DNA of 64,000 nt from Palleniella muris (lineage in GTDB: Bacteria; Bacteroidota; Bacteroidia; Bacteroidales; Bacteroidaceae): NCBI RefSeq assembly GCF_004792655.1, contig NZ_SRZC01000012.1, forward strand, positions 1-64,000, given 5' to 3'. The notes beneath the pieces are model-generated. The model saw nothing but the letters and a program-made list of their open reading frames with translations, was not told the DNA's origin and ran no database searches. The position numbers and the translations under genes were made by a program. This document shows, one piece after another, positions 50,728 to 59,671 of this stretch (positions are counted from its first letter, which is position 1; each line of letters opens with the position of its first letter).

Positions 50728-51255
50728 TCAAGGCCGGAACAAACCGCCATCTTCCATTTCCCTCAAATACAAGCGTGCGCACATCTCCGCGTCATCTCCG
50801 GCACGGTGGTGAGTACCTTCAGGAATACCGAACTGCTCACAAAGATAGCCCAGCGTATTGCAACCAAAGGCGTACATCTGCCTGGCTGTTTTCAGTGAGC
50901 AGTGCCATTTCAGGTCAGGCAAATGGAGGTGGTAAAGCCTGGCGGAATGCTCCAGACAGCTGCGATCGAAGGGAGCATTGTGCGCCACAAACGTGTCAAA
51001 CTCGTCAAGGTACAGACGCTCGATCTCTTCCCAAACCTCCGGGAAAGAAGGGCTGTCGGCGGTGTCTTCCGGACGAATGCCGTGACACTTAATGTTCCAA
51101 TAACTGTATTGGTTGTCCTCCGGCTGCACAAGCCATGAGCGCGTTTCTGCAACCTCGCCGTCACGCACAACACAGATGCCCACCTCGCACACCGAAGCGC
51201 GCTTGCCTGTCGCCGTCTCAAAATCTATCGCTATGAAGTTCAATCCTTTAGTCAT
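50728..51255 (-). CDS. DEDDh 3'-5' exonuclease (DNA polymerase III epsilon-like)
   Basis: A 175-residue single-domain exonuclease: FIAIDFETATG (ExoI, D and E), FVAHNAPFDRSCLE (ExoII) and HHRAGDDAEMCARL (ExoIII with His and Asp). It lacks the clamp- and polymerase-binding tail of a replicative epsilon subunit, so it is probably a stand-alone repair or RNA exonuclease. Confidence 0.88.
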   Translation of the reverse strand: MTKGLNFIAIDFETATGKRASVCEVGICVVRDGEVAETRSWLVQPEDNQYSYWNIKCHGIRPEDTADSPSFPEVWEEIERLYLDEFDTFVAHNAPFDRSCLEHSARLYHLHLPDLKWHCSLKTARQMYAFGCNTLGYLCEQFGIPEGTHHRAGDDAEMCARLYLREMEDGGLFRP

Positions 51256-51418
51256 TTTTTTCGTTTTTTCATAATAGTTTCACTACAAAGGTATATATTA
51301 ATCCGTGAAAAACCGTGCCTTCTGTCCGGTATTTTCTTCCTCCTGTCCATTCTTAACGTTTTTTGTATTTTAGCGGAAGCTATCAGCCTATTATTCAGCA
51401 AGATACGATGAGCAAGGC

Positions 51419-51455
51419 AAAAGGTAACGCTTTACCGTGCAAAGCGTTACCTTTT
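51419..51455. repeat. 15-bp inverted repeat with extra half-sites
   Basis: AAAAGGTAACGCTTT (51419-51433) and its perfect complement (51441-51455) flank ACCGTGC. Further AAAGCGTTACC and GAAGTGTTACC half-sites follow to 51500. It may be a terminator for the sigma operon or a dispersed repeat. Confidence 0.6.
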
Positions 51456-51574
51456 ACACTATAAAGCGTTACCCCTCACAACACGAAGTGTTACCTTTCG
51501 TTTCACCACTCCCGGCATGCGCTGTCCGGAGTCCTTTCCGTGCGCAAGACCAAGTGTTTCCAGGAAATGCGGAA

Positions 51575-52159
51575 TCATTGTTCCGTGAACTCCTCTACCT
51601 CCTTGACAGTCTCGTTGATGAGCCGCATTTCCTTGCGGAACATCCATGCAAAAAACACTAAGCCGAGGGCGAAACCTACCAACATCACATAGATGTTTGA
51701 GAGCATCTGCGCATTGCCGGAATGGTTCCGGAACATGGTGGAAGTCAGCAAAGCCAGCCAAAGAAGCAGTGCCGGCACCTCTATCGCCATGGCAAGTTTC
51801 TCGTTGCGCTTGAAGCGGAGCATGCGGCGGCTTGTGGCAAGGAGGTCACCCGTCGAAAGGTCTTTCATCCCACGCGTGTTAATCACATTGTAGACGGCTT
51901 CGGCTATCGCACCAATGCAGAGGGTCGTCGTCAGGAACAGTGAATGAGAAAATGAATAGACGGCTGCTGCAACCAATGGAAGCATGAGGAGCCCTGCCAC
52001 GGTGATGTAGACATTGCAATTGCGTATCCACATGATTTTCGAGTGCATCGCCTTGCGCAGCATCTTGTCGCCCACGGTCACCTGCTTGTCAAGTTTTTCC
52101 TTGAATGCGGAAAGTTCCTTGCGCATCATCTCCAGTTCGTCAGTTGTATTGGTATTCAT
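51575..52159 (-). CDS. Four-helix membrane protein next to a sigma factor
   Basis: From ATG 52159 the product has 194 residues: an acidic coiled N terminus, then about four membrane segments (near 50-72, 74-95, 115-135 and 148-170). It lies 21 bp after an ECF sigma gene, the usual place of an anti-sigma factor, but it shows no zinc-binding anti-sigma motif. Its regulatory role is therefore only suggested by position. Confidence 0.7.
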   Translation of the reverse strand: MNTNTTDELEMMRKELSAFKEKLDKQVTVGDKMLRKAMHSKIMWIRNCNVYITVAGLLMLPLVAAAVYSFSHSLFLTTTLCIGAIAEAVYNVINTRGMKDLSTGDLLATSRRMLRFKRNEKLAMAIEVPALLLWLALLTSTMFRNHSGNAQMLSNIYVMLVGFALGLVFFAWMFRKEMRLINETVKEVEEFTEQ

Positions 52160-52180
52160 AATCATTTGTCTTTTAGTTGT

Positions 52181-52675
52181 TTAACATTCATTACCCTGTG
52201 AATTCATCCTTTTCAACTCCTCCTTTATGCGGAAAAGCCTTACCGACACATTCTTGGCTGTGATACCCACGACATCGCCAATCTCTTCGTAGCTCATGTT
52301 TTCAAGCCAAAGGAGGATTATGGCACGGTCAAACGGACCGAGCTTGGCGATTCTCTTGCGCAGCATTTCCATCTGCCGGGCGTTGCTGTCAGTGTCATCG
52401 AAAGGGCTTACACCACTAAGCACACCCTCCACGGCGCGCTTCCGCTTTTTCTTCTTGTCGAGGGTGATGCAGACATTCAGGCTGACACGGTAGACCCAAG
52501 TCTTGATGTTGCTTCTCCCTTCGAAGCGCGAATAGCCCTGCCAGAGATTGACGAGAATCTCCTGAAAGAGGTCGTCCACCTCGTCGCTGTCTTTGGAGAA
52601 CATATAGCAGACGGTGTAGATGGTGCTTTTGTTCGCCCTGACCATCTGCATGAACTCTTTTTCGTTCTGTTTCAT
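52181..52675 (-). CDS. ECF-type RNA polymerase sigma factor
   Basis: The ATG at 52675 is preferred to a TTG at 52705; it gives 164 residues. Sigma region 2 (DEVDDLFQEILVNLWQGYSRFEGRSNIKTWVYRVSLNVC) and region 4 (LGPFDRAIILLWLENMSYEEIGDVVGITAKNVSVRLFR) are complete, separated by a short linker, as in group 4 sigma factors. It probably controls its own small operon and envelope genes. Confidence 0.9.
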   Translation of the reverse strand: MKQNEKEFMQMVRANKSTIYTVCYMFSKDSDEVDDLFQEILVNLWQGYSRFEGRSNIKTWVYRVSLNVCITLDKKKKRKRAVEGVLSGVSPFDDTDSNARQMEMLRKRIAKLGPFDRAIILLWLENMSYEEIGDVVGITAKNVSVRLFRIKEELKRMNSQGNEC

Positions 52676-52759
52676 TTTTCTGTTGTTTTTTTGTTCAGCT
52701 TTCAATCGTTAGTATTCGTTTCAGGCGAAAAACTACACGATAAGGTGATTTTTTTTACG

Positions 52760-52922
52760 AACAAAGAGACAATGCCTGTTTTGGCAAAGTCTCTTTGTTG
52801 GCATAAAAGAATATTGATGCCCGCTAAAAAACAAAGATAGGCAGTGAAGCTCTTATATATTATATCTTATGAGTTTTTTCCTTCAAGAGAGACTTGTCTT
52901 GAGAACCGCTAACGCGGTTCTC
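52760..52922. other. Intergenic hairpins between sigma and aat genes
   Basis: Two inverted repeats: AACAAAGAGAC with GTCTCTTTGTT (52760-52770, 52789-52799) and GAGAACCGC with GCGGTTCTC (52901-52909, 52914-52922). The region holds no gene. The second hairpin is a probable terminator of the clpS-clpA-aat operon. Confidence 0.5.
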
Positions 52923-53001
52923 TGCACAGAAGCATCCTGATAGTCATGTACACAATCAGAGAAGCATTGTGTTTTGCCGGACACCAGGAATAAAAGAAAG
53001 G

Positions 53002-53703
53002 TTATCTCCACAAAATGTCCATATACTCTTCGTAGGAGATGTGCCGTCCGCCCATGGATTTCAGGTGCGGTGTCTCAAACTGGCAGTCTATCAGTTTGCC
53101 GCCATGCTCCTTTAGATGCTCCGCCAAGTGAACCAGTGCTATCTTCGATGCACTCGGCACAAGGGAGAACATGCTCTCGCCAAAGAATCCGCCGTTAAGG
53201 TAAACGCCATACAGCCCGCCTGCAAGTTTGCCGTCCATGTCCCACACTTCCACACTGTGCGTGACACCCTGCTCATGCAATTTCGTGTATGCCTCAACCA
53301 TTTGTGGTCCCAACCAGGCTCCCTCCTCATCTATACGGAGCTGCGAACAATGCTCGATGACCTCGCGGAAACACTTGTCCATTGTGACAGTGTACTTGCC
53401 CTTGTTCAGCAATGTGCGCATGGAGTGCGAGACATGAATCTCCTCCGGAAAGATGACAAACCTGTCCATAGGGCAGTACCAATGCAGTTCGTTGAGACGG
53501 AATGCCGCCCATGGGAATATTCCTTGTGAATAAGCCTCGACAAGACGCTCTGGGCTGAGGTCACTGCCCACAGCGAACAATCCGTCCGGAAGTCTGTCCT
53601 TCATAGGAACGGACAATGGGTCCGGGAAGGATTTGTCGTCATCATCCAGCAGAAAGACTATCTTTCCCTGCACTTCTACATAATAGTATTCTGTCGCCGC
53701 CAT
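53002..53703 (-). CDS. aat: Leucyl/phenylalanyl-tRNA-protein transferase
   Basis: A 233-residue protein with FPDPLSVPMKDRLPDGLFAVGSDLSPERLVEAY near the N terminus, YSQGIFPW, and GGLYGVYLNGGFFGESMFS, all signatures of Aat. It adds Leu or Phe to proteins with N-terminal Arg or Lys, creating an N-degron. It is 8 bp behind clpA. Confidence 0.95.
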   Translation of the reverse strand: MAATEYYYVEVQGKIVFLLDDDDKSFPDPLSVPMKDRLPDGLFAVGSDLSPERLVEAYSQGIFPWAAFRLNELHWYCPMDRFVIFPEEIHVSHSMRTLLNKGKYTVTMDKCFREVIEHCSQLRIDEEGAWLGPQMVEAYTKLHEQGVTHSVEVWDMDGKLAGGLYGVYLNGGFFGESMFSLVPSASKIALVHLAEHLKEHGGKLIDCQFETPHLKSMGGRHISYEEYMDILWR

Positions 53704-53711
53704 GTCAGGAA

Positions 53712-55937
53712 TTACGCTTTTATTTTAAGATTTGAGTCTTCGACAATGACCTCCACGACATTGCCATTCATGGTTTCTCCCCTCAGAATGCTGCGCATGA
53801 GCAACGGTTTCAGCATCGAAGTGATGACGCGGTCTATCTCCCTGCCGCCATATTCTGCCGAGAATCCTTTTTCAAGCAACAGCTGTTTCGCTTCGTCGGA
53901 CAATCGCAGAGTGATGTTTTTCGCCTTCAGTTTGTCGGACAAGTGCTGCAGCTTCTTTTCAAGGATGCGCTCCGCCATACTTCTGTCCATGTCGTTGAAG
54001 ACGGTTATTGCTGTCAGACGGTTGAGGAATTCAGGCTTGAAAGTCCTCTTCACGCTCTTCATCATCACGCTGCCGGCGGTGGATGTGTTGGCAAAACCTA
54101 TCGACTGCTTGGCAAACTGCGCACCGGCATTGGTGGTCATGATGATTACGGCGTGTCGGAAATCTGCTTTCTGACCTTTGTTGTTGGTAAGCATGGCGTA
54201 GTCCATGACCTGCAGGAGTATGTTGTAAATGTTCTGATGAGCCTTCTCCAGCTCGTCAAGGAGCAGGACACAGTGGGGAGTCTTGCGTATGGCGTCTGTC
54301 AGCAGACCGCCGTCATCGTAGCCGACATATCCTGCAGGCGAACCGATTAGTTTGGCGACAGTATGCTTTTCGGCATACTCACTCATGTCAAAGCGGATAA
54401 GCGGCACACCCAATTCTGCTGCAAGAACCTTGGCAACCTCTGTTTTTCCGACACCGGTAGGTCCGACAAAGAGCAGGCTTCCCATTGGTTTGTTGTCGTC
54501 AATCAGTCCCGTGCCTGCCATCTGCACCGCCTCGGAAACCTCCCGGACAGCCTTGTCCTGACCGAATATCTGCGCCTTGATTCTCTTATCCAAATCGACA
54601 AGGCGTTGCAAATCGTCCTTGTCCTCGGCAAGTATGTCCACCTTGCATATCTTTGCCAGCACCTCCGCAACAAGCTTTTTGTCAACGGTTTGGACAGCAT
54701 CCTGCGTAGGATGCAGCTTTCTCCATGCGCCGGCTTCGTCCAAAAGGTCGACAGCTTTGTCAGGAAGATAGCGTCCTGTGATGAACTTTGCAGACGCCGT
54801 GACGGCATACTTTATAGCCTCGTCTGTGAACGCCACATGGTGGAAATCCTCGTATCTGCCCTTTATGCCGTTAAGGATTTCCACGCAATCGTCAATGGAC
54901 GGCTCAAGGATTGGCACCATTTCAAACCTTCGACTGAAAGCCTTGTCACGGATAAAGTTCTTGTTGTATTCCTCGTAAGTCGTCGCACCGATGACACGCA
55001 CAGTGCCGTCGGCAAGATAAGGTTTCATGATGTTCCCCGCGTCCAGCGAACCTTGGTCCATCCTTCCGGCACCGATGATGTTGTGAATCTCGTCAATGTA
55101 CAGTATGGCATTGCCGGTTTCCTCAACACCGTCAAGCACACTCTTCAAACGTTTCTCGAACTCTCCACGATAGCTTGTGCCGGCAATGAGCGCGCCTAAG
55201 TCAAGGGCGTAAACCCTGCTGCCGGCTATGCATTCCGGCACTTCCTCGTTTTCTATCATTGCAGCAAGACCATAGGCGATTGCCGTCTTGCCTACTCCGG
55301 GTTCGCCCACATGCAGAGGGTTGTTCTTATCCTTACGGCTGAGAATCTGGACAGTGCGCTCCAGTTCTTCCTTGCGCCCCACCAAAGGATTGTAACAATC
55401 AACGTTGTCATTCAGGCAAGTGACATATTTCTCCCATTCGCCTTTCTTTTCCGGTGTGTCTGCTCCTTCTTCATGCTTTTCCTCTATGCCCTCTGACTCG
55501 TATTCCGTCACAAGGTGCGACATGAAAAGCCCTTTGTTGCCGCCATGAATCTGTGCAAGAATCTTGCTGCAATAAGAGTCTTCTTGCATCATCATCACTT
55601 GAATGACATGCGTAACATCAAGAAGCCTTCCGTAAGCACCTTCAAGAGCCACGAAGGCGGCATTCACCACTTTGCCAAGGTGCTGCGAAGGAGCAACCTG
55701 ACAGTCCATATCGTCAGGAACAACCGGCAAATATTTCTCCAGATATTCTTGCAGACTATCCTGTGCCCTTTTGCATTCTTCACTGTCAGGGCATGCCTTT
55801 TGGAACTGTTCCTGCTGCGCAACAGCCCACAGCAGATGCTCTGGAGTAAGGAATTCATGGCGTGATTCCTGCGCAAAAGCTTCTGCTTCGCTCAGGGCTT
55901 CCTGAAGCAGTTCTGTGGAATTTTCTATGATTAGCAT
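53712..55937 (-). CDS. clpA: ATP-dependent Clp protease ATP-binding subunit ClpA
   Basis: A 741-residue AAA+ unfoldase. It has an N domain (MLIIENSTELLQEALSEAEAF), a first AAA module with HVGEPGVGKTAIAYGLA and LYIDEIHNI, and a second with FVGPTGVGKTEVAKVL and VLLLDELEKAHQ, without the long ClpB middle domain. It unfolds substrates for ClpP. It is preceded by clpS (3-bp gap) and followed by aat. Confidence 0.95.
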   Translation of the reverse strand: MLIIENSTELLQEALSEAEAFAQESRHEFLTPEHLLWAVAQQEQFQKACPDSEECKRAQDSLQEYLEKYLPVVPDDMDCQVAPSQHLGKVVNAAFVALEGAYGRLLDVTHVIQVMMMQEDSYCSKILAQIHGGNKGLFMSHLVTEYESEGIEEKHEEGADTPEKKGEWEKYVTCLNDNVDCYNPLVGRKEELERTVQILSRKDKNNPLHVGEPGVGKTAIAYGLAAMIENEEVPECIAGSRVYALDLGALIAGTSYRGEFEKRLKSVLDGVEETGNAILYIDEIHNIIGAGRMDQGSLDAGNIMKPYLADGTVRVIGATTYEEYNKNFIRDKAFSRRFEMVPILEPSIDDCVEILNGIKGRYEDFHHVAFTDEAIKYAVTASAKFITGRYLPDKAVDLLDEAGAWRKLHPTQDAVQTVDKKLVAEVLAKICKVDILAEDKDDLQRLVDLDKRIKAQIFGQDKAVREVSEAVQMAGTGLIDDNKPMGSLLFVGPTGVGKTEVAKVLAAELGVPLIRFDMSEYAEKHTVAKLIGSPAGYVGYDDGGLLTDAIRKTPHCVLLLDELEKAHQNIYNILLQVMDYAMLTNNKGQKADFRHAVIIMTTNAGAQFAKQSIGFANTSTAGSVMMKSVKRTFKPEFLNRLTAITVFNDMDRSMAERILEKKLQHLSDKLKAKNITLRLSDEAKQLLLEKGFSAEYGGREIDRVITSMLKPLLMRSILRGETMNGNVVEVIVEDSNLKIKA

Positions 55938-55940
55938 CTT

Positions 55941-56255
55941 CTATCCTTTATGAGGTTGTACCTTAACGCGCAGCGGAAAACCCTCCGCCTGCGCCATTTG
56001 CATGGCCTTATGCTGCTTTGACTCTGCAATGTCAAGAGTGTATGTGCCGACAACGCTCTGTCCTTTCTTATGTATGGCAAGCATTATCCGCTCCGCAGCA
56101 GGCTGGTTGTGGAAGAAAACCGTCCGCAACACTTCCACGACAAAATCCATTGTCGTGAAGTCGTCGTTAAGCATCACGACATCATACATATCCGGTTCCT
56201 CATCCTTCACTCTTGTCTTTGAGCCTGTCCCCTCCTGTTCTTTATACTGTGGCAT
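55941..56255 (-). CDS. clpS: ClpS adaptor
   Basis: A 104-residue protein with YDVVMLNDDFTTMDFVVEVL, the N-degron pocket segment, and MLAIHKKGQSVVGTYTLDIAE, as in ClpS. It delivers proteins with N-terminal Leu, Phe, Trp or Tyr to ClpA. It is first in the operon. Confidence 0.95.
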   Translation of the reverse strand: MPQYKEQEGTGSKTRVKDEEPDMYDVVMLNDDFTTMDFVVEVLRTVFFHNQPAAERIMLAIHKKGQSVVGTYTLDIAESKQHKAMQMAQAEGFPLRVKVQPHKG

Positions 56256-56364
56256 ATCACTTTCGTTTTATCGATTATAAACTATCAGGTGCAAAATTAT
56301 AAATTTTTTTTGTAAAATCCTCCTTTTTTATGGCGAAAAGCAAACATATTCCCATATAAAACGA

Positions 56365-56402
56365 AAGAGTCCTCACCGTACAAATGTACTGCAAGGACTC
56401 TT
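56365..56402. other. Hairpin at the left end of the tRNA-Leu element
   Basis: AAGAGTCCT (56365-56373) pairs with AGGACTCTT (56394-56402), enclosing GTAC/GTAC. It lies just outside the 14-bp attachment repeat and could be a bidirectional terminator. Confidence 0.5.
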
Positions 56403-56406
56403 CTTT

Positions 56407-56420
56407 GTGCGCCTGATAGG
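56407..56420. repeat. Left attachment repeat (attL) of the tRNA-Leu element
   Basis: GTGCGCCTGATAGG is identical to 62771-62784, the 3' end of tRNA-Leu (read in reverse) plus one flanking base. No other tRNA part is present here, so this is the displaced copy of the crossover site. Confidence 0.75.
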
Positions 56421-56549
56421 CACACAATATATGAAAACGTATAAAATCGGGTAAAATACGCACACGGTTATAAGATACTGATATTTAATGCTTTGTTTTT
56501 ATATTTTGTTTTTGCTCGTTTTCTTGAAATAACGTTTGTTTTTAATTAG

Positions 56550-56581
56550 GTCACCAAAAAGTCACCAAAAAGTCACCAAAA
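56550..56581. repeat. Three GTCACCAAAAA repeats, left integrase arm sites
   Basis: Three copies of an 11-bp unit (start 56550, 56561 and 56572) lie 130 bp inside the left attachment repeat and directly upstream of the int -33 box. Two more copies lie inside the right end. Confidence 0.6.
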
Positions 56582-56583
56582 TT

Positions 56584-56615
56584 TTTGTTTCGGTCACATT
56601 TTTTTGATACCTTTG
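56584..56615 (+). promoter_or_regulatory. int promoter
   Basis: TTTG (56584-56587), 20 bp, TACCTTTG (56608-56615). The arm repeats abut it, so the integrase could repress its own gene. Confidence 0.75.
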
Positions 56616-56644
56616 CAAATAGATAAAACATTAAATATTCAAAT

Positions 56645-58132
56645 ATGAAAATAACGAAAAGGTTACAGGCAAAAGCAGATGCCGAGGGCAGAAAACAAAT
56701 TTATCTTTCCGCGTACACAAAAGTTGATGGCAAGTCGTTCCACCTAACCGCTAAAAGTGAGGTTTACACGTTGCCGGTGTTTTTTGACAATGATAAGGGT
56801 ATAGACCTAAGCAAGAAACGTATCATAGCCCCCGATGTACGCAAGTATCACACCGAGCAGCTGGAAAAACTCAATGGAATAATAACAGCGATAAGCAAAG
56901 CTGAAACAGAGGTCGGCAATGATAAATCTGTTATGGTTGGTGATTGGCTGAAAAATGTTGTGGATAAACACCTGCATCCCGAAAACTACCTGACAAAGGA
57001 GCAAAAAGAAAAGAATAAGACTTTTTACGAGCTTGCCGAGGACTATTTGGTAAAGAAACAATTCAGCTATGACCATACCAAGGGCTTCCGCGTGCTGGTG
57101 CGTGCCGTGGCAAGGTATGAGTATTTTATCCGCGAGACAGACAAAAAACGCAAGGACTTTTCTTTCAATGTGCATACCGTGACACGTGACGATATAGAAG
57201 ATTTTCGCGACTATTTGCGAGCAGAGAAAGATTTGGCCGAGGAATATCCAAAAATATTTGAGAATATTCTGAAAAACTATCCGGCAAACATAAAGGCCGG
57301 TTATGGTCTGATAGAGGGCAGGGGTGAAAACGCTACAATAAAGCTGATGAAGAAACTAAAAGCGTTTTTTCATTGGCTGGTGGAGACTGAACGCACTAAA
57401 AACAGACCGTTTGAGGGTATAAAGATAGGCTGTGAGAAATACGGCACGCCGTTTTATATAACGCTGGAGGAACGCAATATAATTGCCTCAACGCCGATGC
57501 CTACAAAACATTTGGAACATCAGAGGGATATTTTTATTTTTCATTGCTTTGTGGGGTGTCGTGTTGGTGACCTTGTAAAACTTACGGCAAGCAATATCCA
57601 CGATGATGTACTGACTTACGCGCCGCACAAAACAAAGGATGAGGGTGAGCAAAGCAAAGTGGCAAAGATACCTTTGTCGGACACAGCAAAAAGCCTTATA
57701 GCAAAATACAACGGCGTTGACAAGAAAGGACGGCTTTTTCCTTTCATTAGTCCCCAAAAGTACAACGATGCAATAAAGGAGATATTCACACTTGCCGGCA
57801 TAACAAGAAAAGTTATCGTGCGCAATGCTCTCACAGGTGAGAATGAAAACCGCCCAATAAACGAGGTGGCAAGTTCCCATCTTGCCAGGCGTACATTTGT
57901 GGGGAACGCTTATAAACAGGTGGCAGACCCTAATATTATCGGCGAGATGTCGGGACACGTTGAGGGGAGCAGGGCATTTTCTCGATATAGGAACATTGAG
58001 ACGGAAACACTGAAAGATGTAATTTCTAAGATAGACAAGCCAACGGCAACAAAGGGCGATACTGATAAGCGCGAGAAGTTGCTGGCGGCTGGTTTTACGG
58101 AGGAACAGGTAAACATGATAATGGCAATATAA
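56645..58132 (+). CDS. int: Tyrosine recombinase / integrase of the tRNA-Leu element
   Basis: A complete 495-residue tyrosine recombinase: N-terminal arm domain (1-100), core-binding domain (about 115-240) and catalytic domain with FVGCRVGDLVKL (Arg I), SSHLARRTFVG (HxxR), GEMSGHVEGS (His) and RAFSRYRNI (nucleophilic Tyr). It sits at the left end of the element, pointing inward. It should drive integration at tRNA-Leu. Confidence 0.9.
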   Translation: MKITKRLQAKADAEGRKQIYLSAYTKVDGKSFHLTAKSEVYTLPVFFDNDKGIDLSKKRIIAPDVRKYHTEQLEKLNGIITAISKAETEVGNDKSVMVGDWLKNVVDKHLHPENYLTKEQKEKNKTFYELAEDYLVKKQFSYDHTKGFRVLVRAVARYEYFIRETDKKRKDFSFNVHTVTRDDIEDFRDYLRAEKDLAEEYPKIFENILKNYPANIKAGYGLIEGRGENATIKLMKKLKAFFHWLVETERTKNRPFEGIKIGCEKYGTPFYITLEERNIIASTPMPTKHLEHQRDIFIFHCFVGCRVGDLVKLTASNIHDDVLTYAPHKTKDEGEQSKVAKIPLSDTAKSLIAKYNGVDKKGRLFPFISPQKYNDAIKEIFTLAGITRKVIVRNALTGENENRPINEVASSHLARRTFVGNAYKQVADPNIIGEMSGHVEGSRAFSRYRNIETETLKDVISKIDKPTATKGDTDKREKLLAAGFTEEQVNMIMAI

Positions 58133-58182
58133 TTTGAAATCACAAATTGTGATATTAAGAAGAAACCATAAAAACAAAATAA

Positions 58183-59007
58183 ATGGACGGTTTAACGAAA
58201 TATATAACTTTGCTTTCTGATATAAGTAATATAGTCGGGGAGCTAAAGCTGCAAATACCTTTTCCGTGTATAGCTTTTTCTATGCTCATAGATAGTTTAG
58301 ATGAAAAAATAGGAAAAATTCAGTCGGTGGAAACAAGAACGGAACTTGATGAATGTTTGGCACAATTGCCGGTGGCTTCACTGCAAGCAAGGCTTGACGG
58401 GTTTTCGTGGCGTGATTTTGTGAGCATTGAGAAACAAAATTTGGATAATTTATACCCGGCGATTGAGGAAAGAATAAAAGAATATATCCATAAAGGGGAA
58501 GTTCAGGAGGATGCTACTATTAGAAACACATTATTCAGAATTTTCATTGCTGTCAAAGGTGACATTCCTAAGGCTATTAATTTTTTGGCTATGACAGCAC
58601 AGAAGTACTGTTATTCTTTCAGCGAGGGGACGGTTTTGTTTTCTTTGCTTTCGGGGTATGGTGCAATGTTTGAGGAACAAGAGGGAACAGCCTTACCAGC
58701 TGAAAATGCAGTCGTTGTTCAACAGGGACAAAGACAGCAACGCAAGTCTGATTGTAGTGCGTGGAATATTACAGATGAGCAAATAACGGAAATAAGAAAT
58801 ATTATCGAAAATGGTAACAAAAACAAAATGTCCAGGATTGCTACATTGAGGCTGATTCTCGCTTATTTCAAAAATGGAAATATAAATATTCCTAACTTTA
58901 ATACATTTTCTAATGTTTTCGAATTCTCAAACAGAAGCGACTACAATAAAGAGGTAAAATCATTAAATGAAGAACCTCTGCAAATAGACAAGACATTTTC
59001 ACGGTAA
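58183..59007 (+). CDS. Hypothetical protein of the tRNA-Leu element
   Basis: A 274-residue AT-rich protein (MDGLTKYITLLSDISNIVGEL...). The C-terminal third contains ITDEQITEIRNIIENGNKNKMSRIATLRLI, which looks like a DNA-binding helical region. It follows int by 50 bp and ends at a strong terminator, so it belongs to the int unit. Not recognised. Confidence 0.65.
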   Translation: MDGLTKYITLLSDISNIVGELKLQIPFPCIAFSMLIDSLDEKIGKIQSVETRTELDECLAQLPVASLQARLDGFSWRDFVSIEKQNLDNLYPAIEERIKEYIHKGEVQEDATIRNTLFRIFIAVKGDIPKAINFLAMTAQKYCYSFSEGTVLFSLLSGYGAMFEEQEGTALPAENAVVVQQGQRQQRKSDCSAWNITDEQITEIRNIIENGNKNKMSRIATLRLILAYFKNGNINIPNFNTFSNVFEFSNRSDYNKEVKSLNEEPLQIDKTFSR

Positions 59008-59023
59008 ATAATTCGCTTAAATA

Positions 59024-59062
59024 ACGGCATTTACGGCGCAACCGTAAATACCGTTTTTATTT
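59024..59062 (+). terminator. Terminator of the int unit
   Basis: ACGGCATTTACGG (59024-59036) pairs with CCGTAAATACCGT (59042-59054), followed by TTTTATTTTC. Confidence 0.85.
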
Positions 59063-59064
59063 TC

Positions 59065-59095
59065 TTGCATTCCCTTTATTTTCTTTATACTTTTG
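59065..59095 (+). promoter_or_regulatory. Promoter of the replication operon
   Basis: TTG (59065-59067), 20 bp, TACTTTTG (59088-59095). The leader of about 90 nt contains a GC-rich hairpin (CCGCC/GGCGG). Confidence 0.75.
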
Positions 59096-59193
59096 CACTC
59101 AGACGAGTGGAAGCCGCCACCCGTTGAGGTTCTTTCTTTCTCACCGGCGGCAAGGTGGGGAGGAGAGAGCTGAAGACCATAAATTATATTTAA

Positions 59194-59475
59194 ATGTATA
59201 ATATTCAAAATTTAATTAATTCGGGAATTGATAATTTGCAGGTTGTGGTATCGGTTACAGACCTTAAAGAGTTCGCTTTATCGCTTATAGATGAGGCAAA
59301 GAACATTGTACCGGAAAAGGAAGATAAGGAGCTTACAGCCATGGAAACTGCAAAAATACTCGGTGTATCAACTAATACACTATGGAGGTGGGAACGTGAC
59401 GGCTACCTCATTCCTAAGCGCGTGGGAAAACGCCCCGTGTATTTTCAATCGCAAATAGATTCATTGAAAAAGTAA
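59194..59475 (+). CDS. Excisionase-like helix-turn-helix protein
   Basis: A 93-residue protein whose second half, LTAMETAKILGVSTNTLWRWERDGYLIPKRVGKRPVYF, is the MerR-like winged-helix of excisionases and AlpA-type regulators. It could be the recombination directionality factor or a regulator of the operon that follows. Confidence 0.8.
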   Translation: MYNIQNLINSGIDNLQVVVSVTDLKEFALSLIDEAKNIVPEKEDKELTAMETAKILGVSTNTLWRWERDGYLIPKRVGKRPVYFQSQIDSLKK

Positions 59476-59488
59476 GGAGGGCGGCAAT

Positions 59489-59671
59489 ATGGAAAACAGA
59501 AAGAAAAGACACGCGGAAATGATAGGACGCTGCTTTGTCAATCTTTGCCTTATGGTCAAAGATGGCGATTCGTTTGAAAAAATAGGAAATCATGTTAGAG
59601 AGCTGGCGGGTATTGTGAAGTCCGCCGATATGCTGGAGGAAGAAGAAAGGAGGGAAAGCAATGGAGAATAG
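59489..59671 (+). CDS. Small hypothetical protein
   Basis: A 60-residue basic-then-acidic helical protein (MENRKKRHAEMIGRCFVNLC...). It overlaps the next gene by 11 bp and is 13 bp behind the excisionase-like gene, which supports it. Confidence 0.55.
   Translation: MENRKKRHAEMIGRCFVNLCLMVKDGDSFEKIGNHVRELAGIVKSADMLEEEERRESNGE

Noticed and set aside
51575..52159. Anti-sigma factor call for the membrane protein beside the ECF sigma gene
   Set aside because: No zinc-binding anti-sigma motif or typical one-helix topology; only position supports it, so it was left as unknown.
56550..56581. Short direct repeats considered as a CRISPR array
   Set aside because: The 11-bp units are contiguous without spacers and recur at the other end of the element, which fits integrase arm sites.
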